From: JANYJJ01 sp031386065
GTDB lineage: Bacteria > Pseudomonadota > Gammaproteobacteria > Burkholderiales > Burkholderiaceae_C
Direction of reading: 5' to 3'
Length of the DNA: 19,379 bases
NCBI GenBank assembly: GCA_031386065.1
Contig: JANNBZ010000199.1
Coordinates: 1 to 19,379 of the forward strand
Shown piece after piece: positions 7,824-14,366 of this stretch (position 1 is the stretch's first letter; every line of letters begins with the position of its first letter). The notes under the pieces are model-generated. The model made no database searches and had not been told where the DNA came from. It saw nothing but the letters and a program-made list of their open reading frames with translations. The position numbers and the translations under genes were made by a program.

Positions 7824-8852
7824 TCAAGGGGCGGCGGGTGCGCCGATGAAGGCACCAAAGCCGCGGCTGTTTTTTCCGGTGGCGATCAAGCCCAGGGCCG
7901 CGCCGCTGCGGGCGTCGAGCACGCTGACGTTGTCGTCCATCCAGTTCACCACGTAGACGCGGTCGGCGTGCGCGGCCACGCCTTCCGGGTAGCCAAAGCC
8001 GGTCAGGGTGCGCAGCAATTTCAGCGACACCGCGTCGATCACGCTGACGCTGTCGTCGTGCTGGTTGGTCACGTACAGCAGCGCGCCGTCGGCCGCCAGT
8101 GCCGCGCCGTAAGGGGCCTTGCCGACCTTGACCGTGGCAATCACGTCGAGGCGGTTCGGGTCACGGGTATCAATTACCGACACGTCGTCGCTTTTCACGT
8201 TGAGGGCATACAAGCGCTGACGCGGCGCATCGAACAACAGCGCGAACGGGTGGCTGCCGACCGCCGCTCGCACGCGCACCTGCCGGGTGATCACATCGAC
8301 CAGGGCCACGCTGTCGTCGTCGCGCTCGGCCACGAAGACGGTGCCCGCCCGGTCACTGGCGGCGACGCCGGCAGGCGCCTTGCCAACGTCGATGCTGGCC
8401 ACCGGCAGGGTGGGAGCCGAGGCAACCGAATCGGAGGCGGCAGCGGGGGCTCGCGTGTCGAACACCAGCAGGCGGTTGCGGTACCAGTCGGCTGCGTAGA
8501 GGTGCTCGCCGTCGGCCGCCGCATCGATGCCCACCGGGCCGTCGCCGGCCGCCAGCGTGGCCACGACCTTTTGCTCGCGCATGTCGATCACCGAGATCGT
8601 CTTGCTGTCGGGGTTGGAGACGAACACGCGGCCGGTGCGGCTGACCGCCACCACGCCCGCTGGCGAGCGCCCGACCGGCACCGTCGCAATGACTTTTTGC
8701 GAGGCCAGGTCGATTACCGACACGTCATGGCTGCCCTGGTTGGTGATGTAGGCGAACGGCGCGGCTTCGGCAATGGCCGGTGCCATCGCGGCTGCCGTCG
8801 CGGCTGCCATTGCGGCCCCACCCAGCGCCACGCCGAACAGGCGCCTCTTCAA
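7824..8852 (-). CDS. YVTN-family beta-propeller protein associated with PQQ-dependent oxidation
   Basis: 342-residue exported protein. N-terminal KRR and an alanine-rich hydrophobic stretch form the signal peptide (to about residue 31). The mature part is a seven-bladed propeller built of about 42-residue repeats, each with the pattern 'YITNQGSHDVSVIDLASQKV', 'VFVSNPDSKTISVIDM', 'YAADWYRNRLLVFD', 'VFVAERDDDSVALVDV', 'YALNVKSDDVSVIDTRD', 'YVTNQHDDSVSVIDAV' and 'YVVNWMDDNVSVLDAR'. Such propellers recur in PQQ-alcohol dehydrogenase clusters; the exact role (carrier, scaffold or sensor) is unknown. The start appears to be TTG at 8852: it overlaps the upstream stop as TTGA, and no ATG lies before the signal peptide. 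Internal ATG starts would remove the charged part of the signal. Confidence 0.88.
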   Translation of the reverse strand: MKRRLFGVALGGAAMAAATAAAMAPAIAEAAPFAYITNQGSHDVSVIDLASQKVIATVPVGRSPAGVVAVSRTGRVFVSNPDSKTISVIDMREQKVVATLAAGDGPVGIDAAADGEHLYAADWYRNRLLVFDTRAPAAASDSVASAPTLPVASIDVGKAPAGVAASDRAGTVFVAERDDDSVALVDVITRQVRVRAAVGSHPFALLFDAPRQRLYALNVKSDDVSVIDTRDPNRLDVIATVKVGKAPYGAALAADGALLYVTNQHDDSVSVIDAVSLKLLRTLTGFGYPEGVAAHADRVYVVNWMDDNVSVLDARSGAALGLIATGKNSRGFGAFIGAPAAP

Positions 8853-9706
8853 TCGGGCCGCCGGTACATCAGCGAGGTTTCAAACCGCAGGTCGTTCGAG
8901 TCGACGACCTCGGCCTTCAATTCGCCTCCGCCTTGCGGCAGGAAATAGAAGCGAAAGTTCGGGTTCTCGCTGATCGAAAAATCGACGTCGGCCGACATCA
9001 CCGGTTGGCCTGCGTAGGTGATGCGCACCTGGCGCACGAAGTGCGGCGGTGTGAACAGGCGCGAGACCTGGTTCATCGCCAGGCCCGAGTCGTTGGGGTG
9101 GCTGATCATCAGTTGCGCCAGCACCGGCTGGTTGCCCTGCAGGTCAGCGCCGGTGCCGCCTTCGACGCGAAATTTCATGCGTCCGAGTGTGGCCAGTGCG
9201 GCCTGCGCATCTTTGCCCGGTGGCGCCGAACAGCCGCCGGCCGCCTTCAGGAATCGCGTGGCCATGAAGAGCTGGCCATCGCTGGTTTCGGCAATGGCGC
9301 GCACATGCGTGTACTCGTCGATGCGCACACGCGTTTCGATGTCGGCGCGCCCGCTCAGCGGCGTGAACTGGAAGATCGCCGAGATCGGCGACGGGTTGTT
9401 GTCGATGATCAGGTAGACCTTGTCGATGCGCCGGCCGCCGGCCTGCGGCAGCCGGGTGCGGATCGCGATCGGAACCACGGCTGCGTCGTCGGCGCGGGTC
9501 GGCGCTTCGAGCGAGATCACCTCGTCGGTGGCGGTGGTGATCGGCCGCGACTGGAACAGACTGGCGCGCACCTTCTGCCAGATCGCGCTGGCCTCCGGGT
9601 TCTCGCCGGTCTTCACCTGGGCCCAGGCGGAAGCGCCAAGGCTGAACAGCAACAGTGCGCAGACGCTGGACCGACGGGCGCAGGACAACCGTGAGGTGGG
9701 GTTCAT
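8849..9706 (-). CDS. Quinoprotein dehydrogenase-associated SoxYZ-like carrier protein, copy 2
   Basis: 285-residue exported paralogue of the 5373-6209 product. Signal peptide to about residue 29 (VCALLLFSLGASAWA). Shared blocks with copy 1: LFQSRP (50-55), NNPSP, ETRVRIDEYTHVRAIAE, GGCSAPP with Cys159, HPNDSG, HFVRQVRITYAG and FSISENPNFRFYF. It has a 10- to 15-residue insertion after the cysteine block (GRMKFRVEGGTGADLQ) that copy 1 lacks. The cysteine is the likely thiol carrier, by analogy with SoxY; the physiological substrate is not known. ATG at 9706 overlaps the stop of the MBL gene (ATGA), and its own stop overlaps the TTG of the propeller gene, so the three are translationally linked. 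A ribosome binding site AAGGA lies about 9 nt upstream. Confidence 0.9.
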   Translation of the reverse strand: MNPTSRLSCARRSSVCALLLFSLGASAWAQVKTGENPEASAIWQKVRASLFQSRPITTATDEVISLEAPTRADDAAVVPIAIRTRLPQAGGRRIDKVYLIIDNNPSPISAIFQFTPLSGRADIETRVRIDEYTHVRAIAETSDGQLFMATRFLKAAGGCSAPPGKDAQAALATLGRMKFRVEGGTGADLQGNQPVLAQLMISHPNDSGLAMNQVSRLFTPPHFVRQVRITYAGQPVMSADVDFSISENPNFRFYFLPQGGGELKAEVVDSNDLRFETSLMYRRPD

Positions 9707-10818
9707 GGGGTTCGATCCTTTCGAGCTGGAACCGCTGGACTTCCTGAGCTTGCTGCGATGGCGGCTGAAGGCGACGCTGAGGGCGGGTGGGGCGGTTCGT
9801 CTTCCCACTCGAGTTCGACATACGCTGCGGTCACGTTGCGCCGATGGAAGCGATCGGTCAAGCGCCAGGGTGCCGAGCCGGCCACGTCGATGCGGTCGAT
9901 CGCCTGCTGGATCGTCAGCGGCGCGCGCACGGCGGCCCGTGTGTCGCGCAGCAAGGCGTTCAGGTAGGCGGCCTGCGCATCCATCGCGGCCGGCCAGTCG
10001 TGGCTGACCGCGCCGTGGCCGGGCACGACGGTGGCGACGTCGAGCCGCCTCAGGTCGGCCATCACCGACAGCCAGCCGCGCAGGCTGCCGTCGAGCACGG
10101 GCAGGTGCTGATCGAAGAGCAGGTCCGACGCGAACAAGGTGCGCGTGCGCCGGTCGTAGACGGTGAGGTCGTTGTCGGTGTGCGCGGTCGGCCAGGCCGA
10201 CAGCGTCAGGATGCGGTCGCCCAGGTCGAGGTCGAGCGTCTTGTCGACGCTGAGCGTCGGGTAGACGATGGACCCAGGCGTCAGCGTGATGCCGAAATCG
10301 CGCTGCAGCGCATTCAGGTAGAACGGCTCGCGCGCCGCCAGCGTTCGCTGGAAGCGCGCCCCGGCGACGAATACGGATGCGGGAACGCGCGAGGGCGAGG
10401 GTGCGGCTCGCACCGGGTCGACGAAGGCCACGCTGCCCAGCACATGGTCCGGGTGGGCGTGGGTGAGGATCACGTAGCAGATCGGCAACGACGTGCTGCG
10501 TTCGACCGCAGCGCGCAACGCCTGTCCGACGCGCGGCGTGCCGCCGGTGTCGACGACGGCAACGCAGCGGCTGCCCACAATGAAGCCGAGGTTTGCCACG
10601 TCGCCGCCGTTCGCGGGCTCCCAGTCCTCCAGCGCGCCGAGGTGCACGAACACGCCGGGCTTGATCTGGTCCACCTGCAACGCCGCCGCGTTGGTACCGG
10701 ACTGCGCGGCCGCGCTCCCGGCCCAGGCGAGCAAGCCGACCAGAAGGCCGACCGGCAACCGAACCTGCAACCGAACCTGCAACCACGGCGGCCCGGCCAG
10801 CGGCGATCTGCGGGGCAT
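9703..10818 (-). CDS. MBL-fold zinc hydrolase of the quinoprotein relay (SoxH-like) type, intact metal site
   Basis: 371-residue exported protein. The signal peptide has a hydrophobic core (VGLLVGLLAWAGSAAA, cleavage near residue 38). The metallo-beta-lactamase domain starts with VFVHLG and has the complete motif HAHPDH (120-125: His120, His122, Asp124, His125), a later AHTDND histidine, the bridging Asp in LFASDLLFD and the final VVPGHG histidine, so a two-metal site is complete. SoxH-like hydrolases are thought to act on thioester- or persulfide-like conjugates; here the substrate is unknown, and the SoxYZ-like carrier encoded directly downstream is the obvious partner. After the conserved RRNVTAAYVELEWE end the protein carries a low-complexity Pro/Ser/Ala tail of about 30 residues. 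ATG 10818 is used; GTG at 10821 is also possible, with GAGG about 9 nt upstream of it. Confidence 0.89.
   Translation of the reverse strand: MPRRSPLAGPPWLQVRLQVRLPVGLLVGLLAWAGSAAAQSGTNAAALQVDQIKPGVFVHLGALEDWEPANGGDVANLGFIVGSRCVAVVDTGGTPRVGQALRAAVERSTSLPICYVILTHAHPDHVLGSVAFVDPVRAAPSPSRVPASVFVAGARFQRTLAAREPFYLNALQRDFGITLTPGSIVYPTLSVDKTLDLDLGDRILTLSAWPTAHTDNDLTVYDRRTRTLFASDLLFDQHLPVLDGSLRGWLSVMADLRRLDVATVVPGHGAVSHDWPAAMDAQAAYLNALLRDTRAAVRAPLTIQQAIDRIDVAGSAPWRLTDRFHRRNVTAAYVELEWEDEPPHPPSASPSAAIAASSGSPAVPARKDRTP
10755..10784. repeat. 12-bp tandem repeat, 2.5 copies, inside a signal-peptide coding region
   Basis: The unit GCAACCGAACCT (+ strand) occurs at 10755-10766 and 10767-10778, followed by the half unit GCAACC to 10784. 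It encodes the repeated LQVR-LQVR-LP segment just before the hydrophobic core of the MBL protein's signal peptide. Because the unit is a multiple of three, copy changes keep the frame. Confidence 0.9.
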
Positions 10819-10827
10819 CACAACGCG

Positions 10828-11211
10828 CTACCTCGGTCCGACACCGATGAAGCAGGCCTTTTCGGACTTCAGCTGAAACTCGCGGTAGCGCTTGGCCTGC
10901 GGCTCGAGCGACGGTGCGTCGCGGATCGAGCCGCCGCGCTCGCCGCCGATCGACATCGCTTTGCTGACGGTGCTGAGCGTCACGTAATCGTCGTACTTGA
11001 GGTCGGCGGCCAGGGCGTCGAGGACGCACGAGCATTTGTGGATCATCTCGAACTGCGGGCCGGGGTGGGCGCGCATGCATTCCTGCACATAGAGCACGCG
11101 GTCGGCCGTCGGGAAATCATTCGCCTGGGCGGCCGCCGAGGCCATCAACAGGGCGCACAGCGCGACGCGTGCGCGGCGTGAACAGGAGGTCTGCATGGAA
11201 TGGCGGCTCAC
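10828..11211 (-). CDS. Small exported protein with four cysteines, unrecognised
   Basis: 127 residues from GTG 11211, which overlaps the upstream stop as GTGA; ATG at 11196 would give a 122-residue protein with an equally good signal peptide (CSRRARVALCALLMASAAAQA). The mature part of about 97 residues has Cys45, Cys60, Cys62 and Cys120: the pattern is ECM, 14 residues on KCSC, then a C-terminal EKACFIG. The four-cysteine layout suggests a disulfide-stabilised or metal/thiol-active periplasmic protein. A conserved-looking stretch SIGGERGGSIRD follows. I do not recognise a family. Its place between the paired unknown protein and the MBL hydrolase, with overlapping ends, ties it to the methanol-oxidation periplasmic apparatus. 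Confidence 0.78.
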   Translation of the reverse strand: MSRHSMQTSCSRRARVALCALLMASAAAQANDFPTADRVLYVQECMRAHPGPQFEMIHKCSCVLDALAADLKYDDYVTLSTVSKAMSIGGERGGSIRDAPSLEPQAKRYREFQLKSEKACFIGVGPR

Positions 11212-11909
11212 GGTTTGCGCCGGGCGGGCGCGGGGACTGTGCCTTCTAGAAGCATCTCTTCGGCGATCAGCGGGATCGCGGCGGCGGAGTCGGCATCGAT
11301 TCGCGAACGAATGCCGTAGAGACCGCCCGGCACGGCTTTGGCCAGCAGGAAGACGTAGGTCTTGTTGGCGAGTTTCTCGTAGCGCGAGCGGTTCGGGTCG
11401 TCCAGGTACGGTGAGATGCTGATCTCGCGCACCGCCACCGGCTGGCCGCCATAGGGCAGCGTGATGTCGCGGATCGAGGCGCCCTGGTACACCGCCATGC
11501 GGATCCGCTTGCGAAAGTAGTTGGCCTTGCCCTTGGTGAGCCGCTCCATCTCACGGATATCGCGCTCCAGGAAGTAGAAGATCGCCGGGTTGCCTTGCAC
11601 CCCTTCCACCTCGGGTTGGCGGAATTGGCGCGCCCCGGTGAAAAACTTCGCGCTCGCGGCGCAGCAACTGCCGTCGGACTGCGCGGTAAGCAGCACCTCG
11701 ACCTTGTCTTCGAACGCCTCCTCAAGGCTGCCGGTCTTGCGGTAGGCGTAGCGCAGCGTCGCCGGCGGCCGCAGCGAGACCATGTGGTTGTCGATGAAAA
11801 GCGCCTGCTCGGCGGCAGAGAAGTCGGTCGCTGCCGGCACCTGCATTGGCCACAGCAAGGCCAGCATCAAGACCGCGCCGGCACCGATTCGAAAGGGGTT
11901 GCGAGTCAT
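11208..11909 (-). CDS. Exported protein with vicinal cysteines, unrecognised
   Basis: 233-residue protein with an N-terminal signal peptide (IGAGAVLMLALLWPMQVPAA, cleavage near residue 27). The mature part contains a vicinal cysteine pair (SCC, Cys82-Cys83), a charged helical stretch (YFLERDIREMERLTKGKANYFRKRIR written here in part: FLERDIREMERL, about 130-141) and a beta-rich C-terminal half with VREISISPYLDD and KTYVFLLAKAVPGGLYGI. The ending APARRKP is basic. I cannot assign a family or reaction. ATG 11909 overlaps the protease stop (ATGA), and its own stop overlaps the GTG of the following four-cysteine protein, so the three genes form a coupled trio. A structural or assembly role in the periplasmic methanol oxidation system is only an inference from context. 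Confidence 0.78.
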   Translation of the reverse strand: MTRNPFRIGAGAVLMLALLWPMQVPAATDFSAAEQALFIDNHMVSLRPPATLRYAYRKTGSLEEAFEDKVEVLLTAQSDGSCCAASAKFFTGARQFRQPEVEGVQGNPAIFYFLERDIREMERLTKGKANYFRKRIRMAVYQGASIRDITLPYGGQPVAVREISISPYLDDPNRSRYEKLANKTYVFLLAKAVPGGLYGIRSRIDADSAAAIPLIAEEMLLEGTVPAPARRKP

Positions 11910-12925
11910 CGCGGGGTTTGCGGGTTGGCAGCGTTCACAGGGCAGGACGCGGAGGGTGGGGCGGCGCCGGGCGCGGCCCGGGTCGTCTGGCCGTCGAGTG
12001 CCCGCCGCACATAGAGTGGCGCCAGACGTGCCCTGGCGGCGGCGGAGTTCGGCTCGATGGCCAGCGAGCACTCCAGCGCTCGCTGCGCCTCGGGCAACCG
12101 GTCCATGTGGTCGAGTGCGACGCCCATCAGGAACCAGGGTTCCGGGTCGGTTGCGTCGGCATGCGCCCATTCGGTCGCCAGCGTTTCCAACTCGGGCCAA
12201 CGATCATCACGCTCCAGCAGAGCCGCCTTCAGAAACCTGGGCTGGTCGACCACCGGTCGCTGCCAGTAGGGCTGCTGCGGCGAACGGTCTGGCTCGACGG
12301 CGCTGTACGCATCGGCGTCCGGCGCGTCGAGCATCGCCCGCAGCCATTCGGCGGGCGCCGAGAAGTAGTGCGCTTCGCCGCCACGCAGACGAAAGGTCAG
12401 GATGCCCACCAGGCGCAGGTCGTCGTCGAACAGGCCGCCACCGCTGGCACCCGAACTGAACCAGTTGGAACTTCGGATCACGCGCGCGCCATCGAGGCGA
12501 TGCAGCCCGAGCACCTCGCCCTCACTGTTCTGCATGCCCAGGCCTCCGGTGTAGCCGAGGGCGGTCACCGTCTGTCCGGGCGCAAGCCGTTCGGCACGCC
12601 CGAGCGCCACCACCTTGGCCTGCAAACCGGGCACCTGCAGCAGACACAGGTCGTGGTTGACATCGGCGCGCTGCGATTTGGCCACCCACCGAGCGCCGCC
12701 GCGAAGCACGCTGACCGTCAGCGCGTCGCGGGTGACATGGCAGTTGGTGACGATGGTCTCGGCCCCCACCACCACGCCCGATCCGAGCGAGTAACCGCCC
12801 TGGACACGTTGGGCCTCGATCTTCAGCACGCTCGCACTCAAGCCGAGCAGCGCGACGCGGTCGATCTCGCCCCGGGCCGACGTGGCGACGAGCAGGCAAA
12901 CCGCCACGGCGACAAGAGCTTTCAT
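11906..12925 (-). CDS. Periplasmic trypsin-like serine protease with C-terminal TPR-like repeats
   Basis: 339-residue exported protein. Signal peptide about 1-19 (ALVAVAVCLLVATSARG). The protease domain (about 25-200) is of the S1/HtrA-like chymotrypsin fold with a full triad: His63 in TNCHVT, Asp92 in VNHDLCLLQV, Ser161 in SSGASGGGLFD. There is no PDZ domain. Residues about 230-310 are helical and resemble TPR units (WPELETLATEWAHADATDPE, then PWFLMGVALDHMDRLPEAQR), ending in a Pro/Ala-rich tail. It could process or quality-control dehydrogenase, cytochrome or carrier proteins; no substrate is visible. The ATG at 12925 follows xoxJ by 19 bp and lacks a clear Shine-Dalgarno; a TTG six bases upstream is possible. 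Confidence 0.86.
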   Translation of the reverse strand: MKALVAVAVCLLVATSARGEIDRVALLGLSASVLKIEAQRVQGGYSLGSGVVVGAETIVTNCHVTRDALTVSVLRGGARWVAKSQRADVNHDLCLLQVPGLQAKVVALGRAERLAPGQTVTALGYTGGLGMQNSEGEVLGLHRLDGARVIRSSNWFSSGASGGGLFDDDLRLVGILTFRLRGGEAHYFSAPAEWLRAMLDAPDADAYSAVEPDRSPQQPYWQRPVVDQPRFLKAALLERDDRWPELETLATEWAHADATDPEPWFLMGVALDHMDRLPEAQRALECSLAIEPNSAAARARLAPLYVRRALDGQTTRAAPGAAPPSASCPVNAANPQTPR

Positions 12926-12944
12926 CGGCAAGCGGCAAGCGCGT

Positions 12945-13871
12945 TCAGGGCTTCGCCGCTTCGAACGACGCGTCGACGAGCGGCACGCCGTACTCTTTCA
13001 GGATGGCTTGAATCTCAGCACGCTTCGATTCGATCAGCGCTTCGATCTGCTGCTTCCATTCGCGCTCGCCGTAGCGCACACCCATCGCCATCTGGTAGTC
13101 GAACTTGACACCGGGCTCCGACTTCAACGGCACCACCAGCAGCGCGGGGGTCTTGACGCGCTGCGCGAAATAGCCCGCGATCGGGCCCCAGACGACGGCT
13201 GCGTCGAGCTTGCCCGACGCCAGGTCTTTCTCGATGATCTCGCCCGGGTACTGCTTCGGGTCGGCGTTCATGATCTGGTACGGAACCCCTTGTTCTACGA
13301 GCTGGTGCCGGTTCAGCCATTCGCTTGCCGGCGAACGGTCGTAAACGCCGATGCGAAGCTGCGCCAGCCTGGCGGGGTCGAGCTTCAGAAAGTCTTCGGC
13401 GGACTTCACCTGGTCCATCCCTTTGCCCTTCGCGAACACCAGCGCGTAGGTGGAACGGTAATAGGGCTTGGTGACCGACACCTGGTCGTAGCCGGCGGGA
13501 ACACCCATCACGATGTCGCAGGGGTAGTCTTCACCCGGCAGCTTGAACTTCAAGGTGTTGCGGATGAAAGCCAGCCGCTGCGGAAACGAGTAGTACGTTA
13601 CCGGCAAGCCCAGCGCCTTGCCGAAGAGAACGGCAATCCGGTTCTCGATGCCTTCGCCCGCCACGTTCGAGAACGGCAGGTTGTTGGGGTCCTGGCACAC
13701 GCGCAACGCGGTGCGTTCCGCCGGCTGATCCTGGGCCGTGGCGGTGGTGGCCATGGCCAGCAACGCACACATCGCCAAGCCGACGAGCGGGTTCGGACAG
13801 ATGCGGAACATCGGCACACCGGCGCCGGCGACGCCGGCGGGTCCAGCGGAGTCAGCGGGGTCAGTGGTCAT
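12945..13871 (-). CDS. xoxJ: XoxJ/MxaJ-like periplasmic substrate-binding protein of methanol oxidation
   Basis: 308 residues from the ATG at 13871, which overlaps the xoxG stop (ATGA). The fold is an ABC-transporter type periplasmic binding protein of the MxaJ family: LRVCQDPNNLPFSNVAGEGIENRIA, GLPVTYYSFPQRLAFIRNTL, CDIVMGVPAGYDQV, KPYYRSTYALVFAKG, LRIGVYDRSPASEWL, DLASGKLDAAVVWGPIAGYFA. XoxJ is required or helpful for XoxF assembly and has been proposed as an activation chaperone; no transporter genes accompany it. A 20-residue Ala/Gly/Pro-rich segment precedes a normal signal peptide (MFRICPNPLVGLAMCALL); the alternative ATG at 13811 would give a conventional 288-residue exported protein. 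The start is therefore uncertain, the identity is not. Confidence 0.92.
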   Translation of the reverse strand: MTTDPADSAGPAGVAGAGVPMFRICPNPLVGLAMCALLAMATTATAQDQPAERTALRVCQDPNNLPFSNVAGEGIENRIAVLFGKALGLPVTYYSFPQRLAFIRNTLKFKLPGEDYPCDIVMGVPAGYDQVSVTKPYYRSTYALVFAKGKGMDQVKSAEDFLKLDPARLAQLRIGVYDRSPASEWLNRHQLVEQGVPYQIMNADPKQYPGEIIEKDLASGKLDAAVVWGPIAGYFAQRVKTPALLVVPLKSEPGVKFDYQMAMGVRYGEREWKQQIEALIESKRAEIQAILKEYGVPLVDASFEAAKP

Positions 13872-14254
13872 TGCGCCATGGGCTCGACCTTGGCCCGTGT
13901 GATCTCCCCGTCGGAACGTCCCTTGAGGTAGGCATAGAGCTGGTTGATGTTGTCCATCACCTGCGGGCTGTTGCCGAAGCTCTGCATGCCTTTTTCCAGC
14001 CTGCCTTTGGTGACGACCGTGACGAACTCTTCTTTCGTCAGGGTTTTCAAGCTGTTGACGAGCGAGGGGCCGACCAGGCCTTCCTGGTTCGCGCCGTGGC
14101 AGCGGTCGCAGGCAGCGGCACGCCAGGTTCTGAAACCCTTCATCGTTTCGGCGTCGACCTTGTAGCCGTCCACCACCTTGTACGGCGCATCTGCGCCATG
14201 AGCGGCAGCCGCCAGACACAGCACTGCGGGCAGCATAAACATCTTCAATTTCAT
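13868..14254 (-). CDS. xoxG: XoxG-like cytochrome c, electron acceptor of XoxF
   Basis: 128-residue periplasmic monoheme c-type cytochrome. Signal peptide to about residue 20 (FMLPAVLCLAAAAHG). Heme-binding motif CDRCH (49-53); the axial methionine is probably Met90 in KGMQSFGNSP; other class I features are GPSLVNSLKTLT and the C-terminal helix VMDNINQLYAYLKGR. In lanthanide methanol dehydrogenase operons the xoxF-adjacent cytochrome takes electrons from PQQH2 in XoxF. It is compact compared with many XoxG/cytochrome cL proteins, which are often longer. It follows xoxF by 112 bp across a hairpin, and its stop overlaps xoxJ. Start ATG 14254 with AAAGGA about 10 nt upstream. Confidence 0.9.
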   Translation of the reverse strand: MKLKMFMLPAVLCLAAAAHGADAPYKVVDGYKVDAETMKGFRTWRAAACDRCHGANQEGLVGPSLVNSLKTLTKEEFVTVVTKGRLEKGMQSFGNSPQVMDNINQLYAYLKGRSDGEITRAKVEPMAQ

Positions 14255-14283
14255 GAGCGCCTGATCCTTTGTTCAACAAGAAA

Positions 14284-14315
14284 GGGAGACGGCATCCTCG
14301 CGACGGCCGTCTCCC
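14284..14315 (-). terminator. Hairpin with T-rich tail between xoxF and xoxG (attenuator or partial terminator)
   Basis: Perfect 10-bp inverted repeat GGGAGACGGC / GCCGTCTCCC with a 12-nt loop. On the - strand the stem is followed directly by TTTCTTGTT. It lies 52 bp after the xoxF stop and 30 bp before xoxG, which places it as an intergenic terminator or mRNA-stabilising structure within the operon. Confidence 0.72.
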
Positions 14316-14366
14316 GATTTGGCCAAGGGCTCAGGCCATCCCATGGCGTGACCCCGAGGCTTCGTC

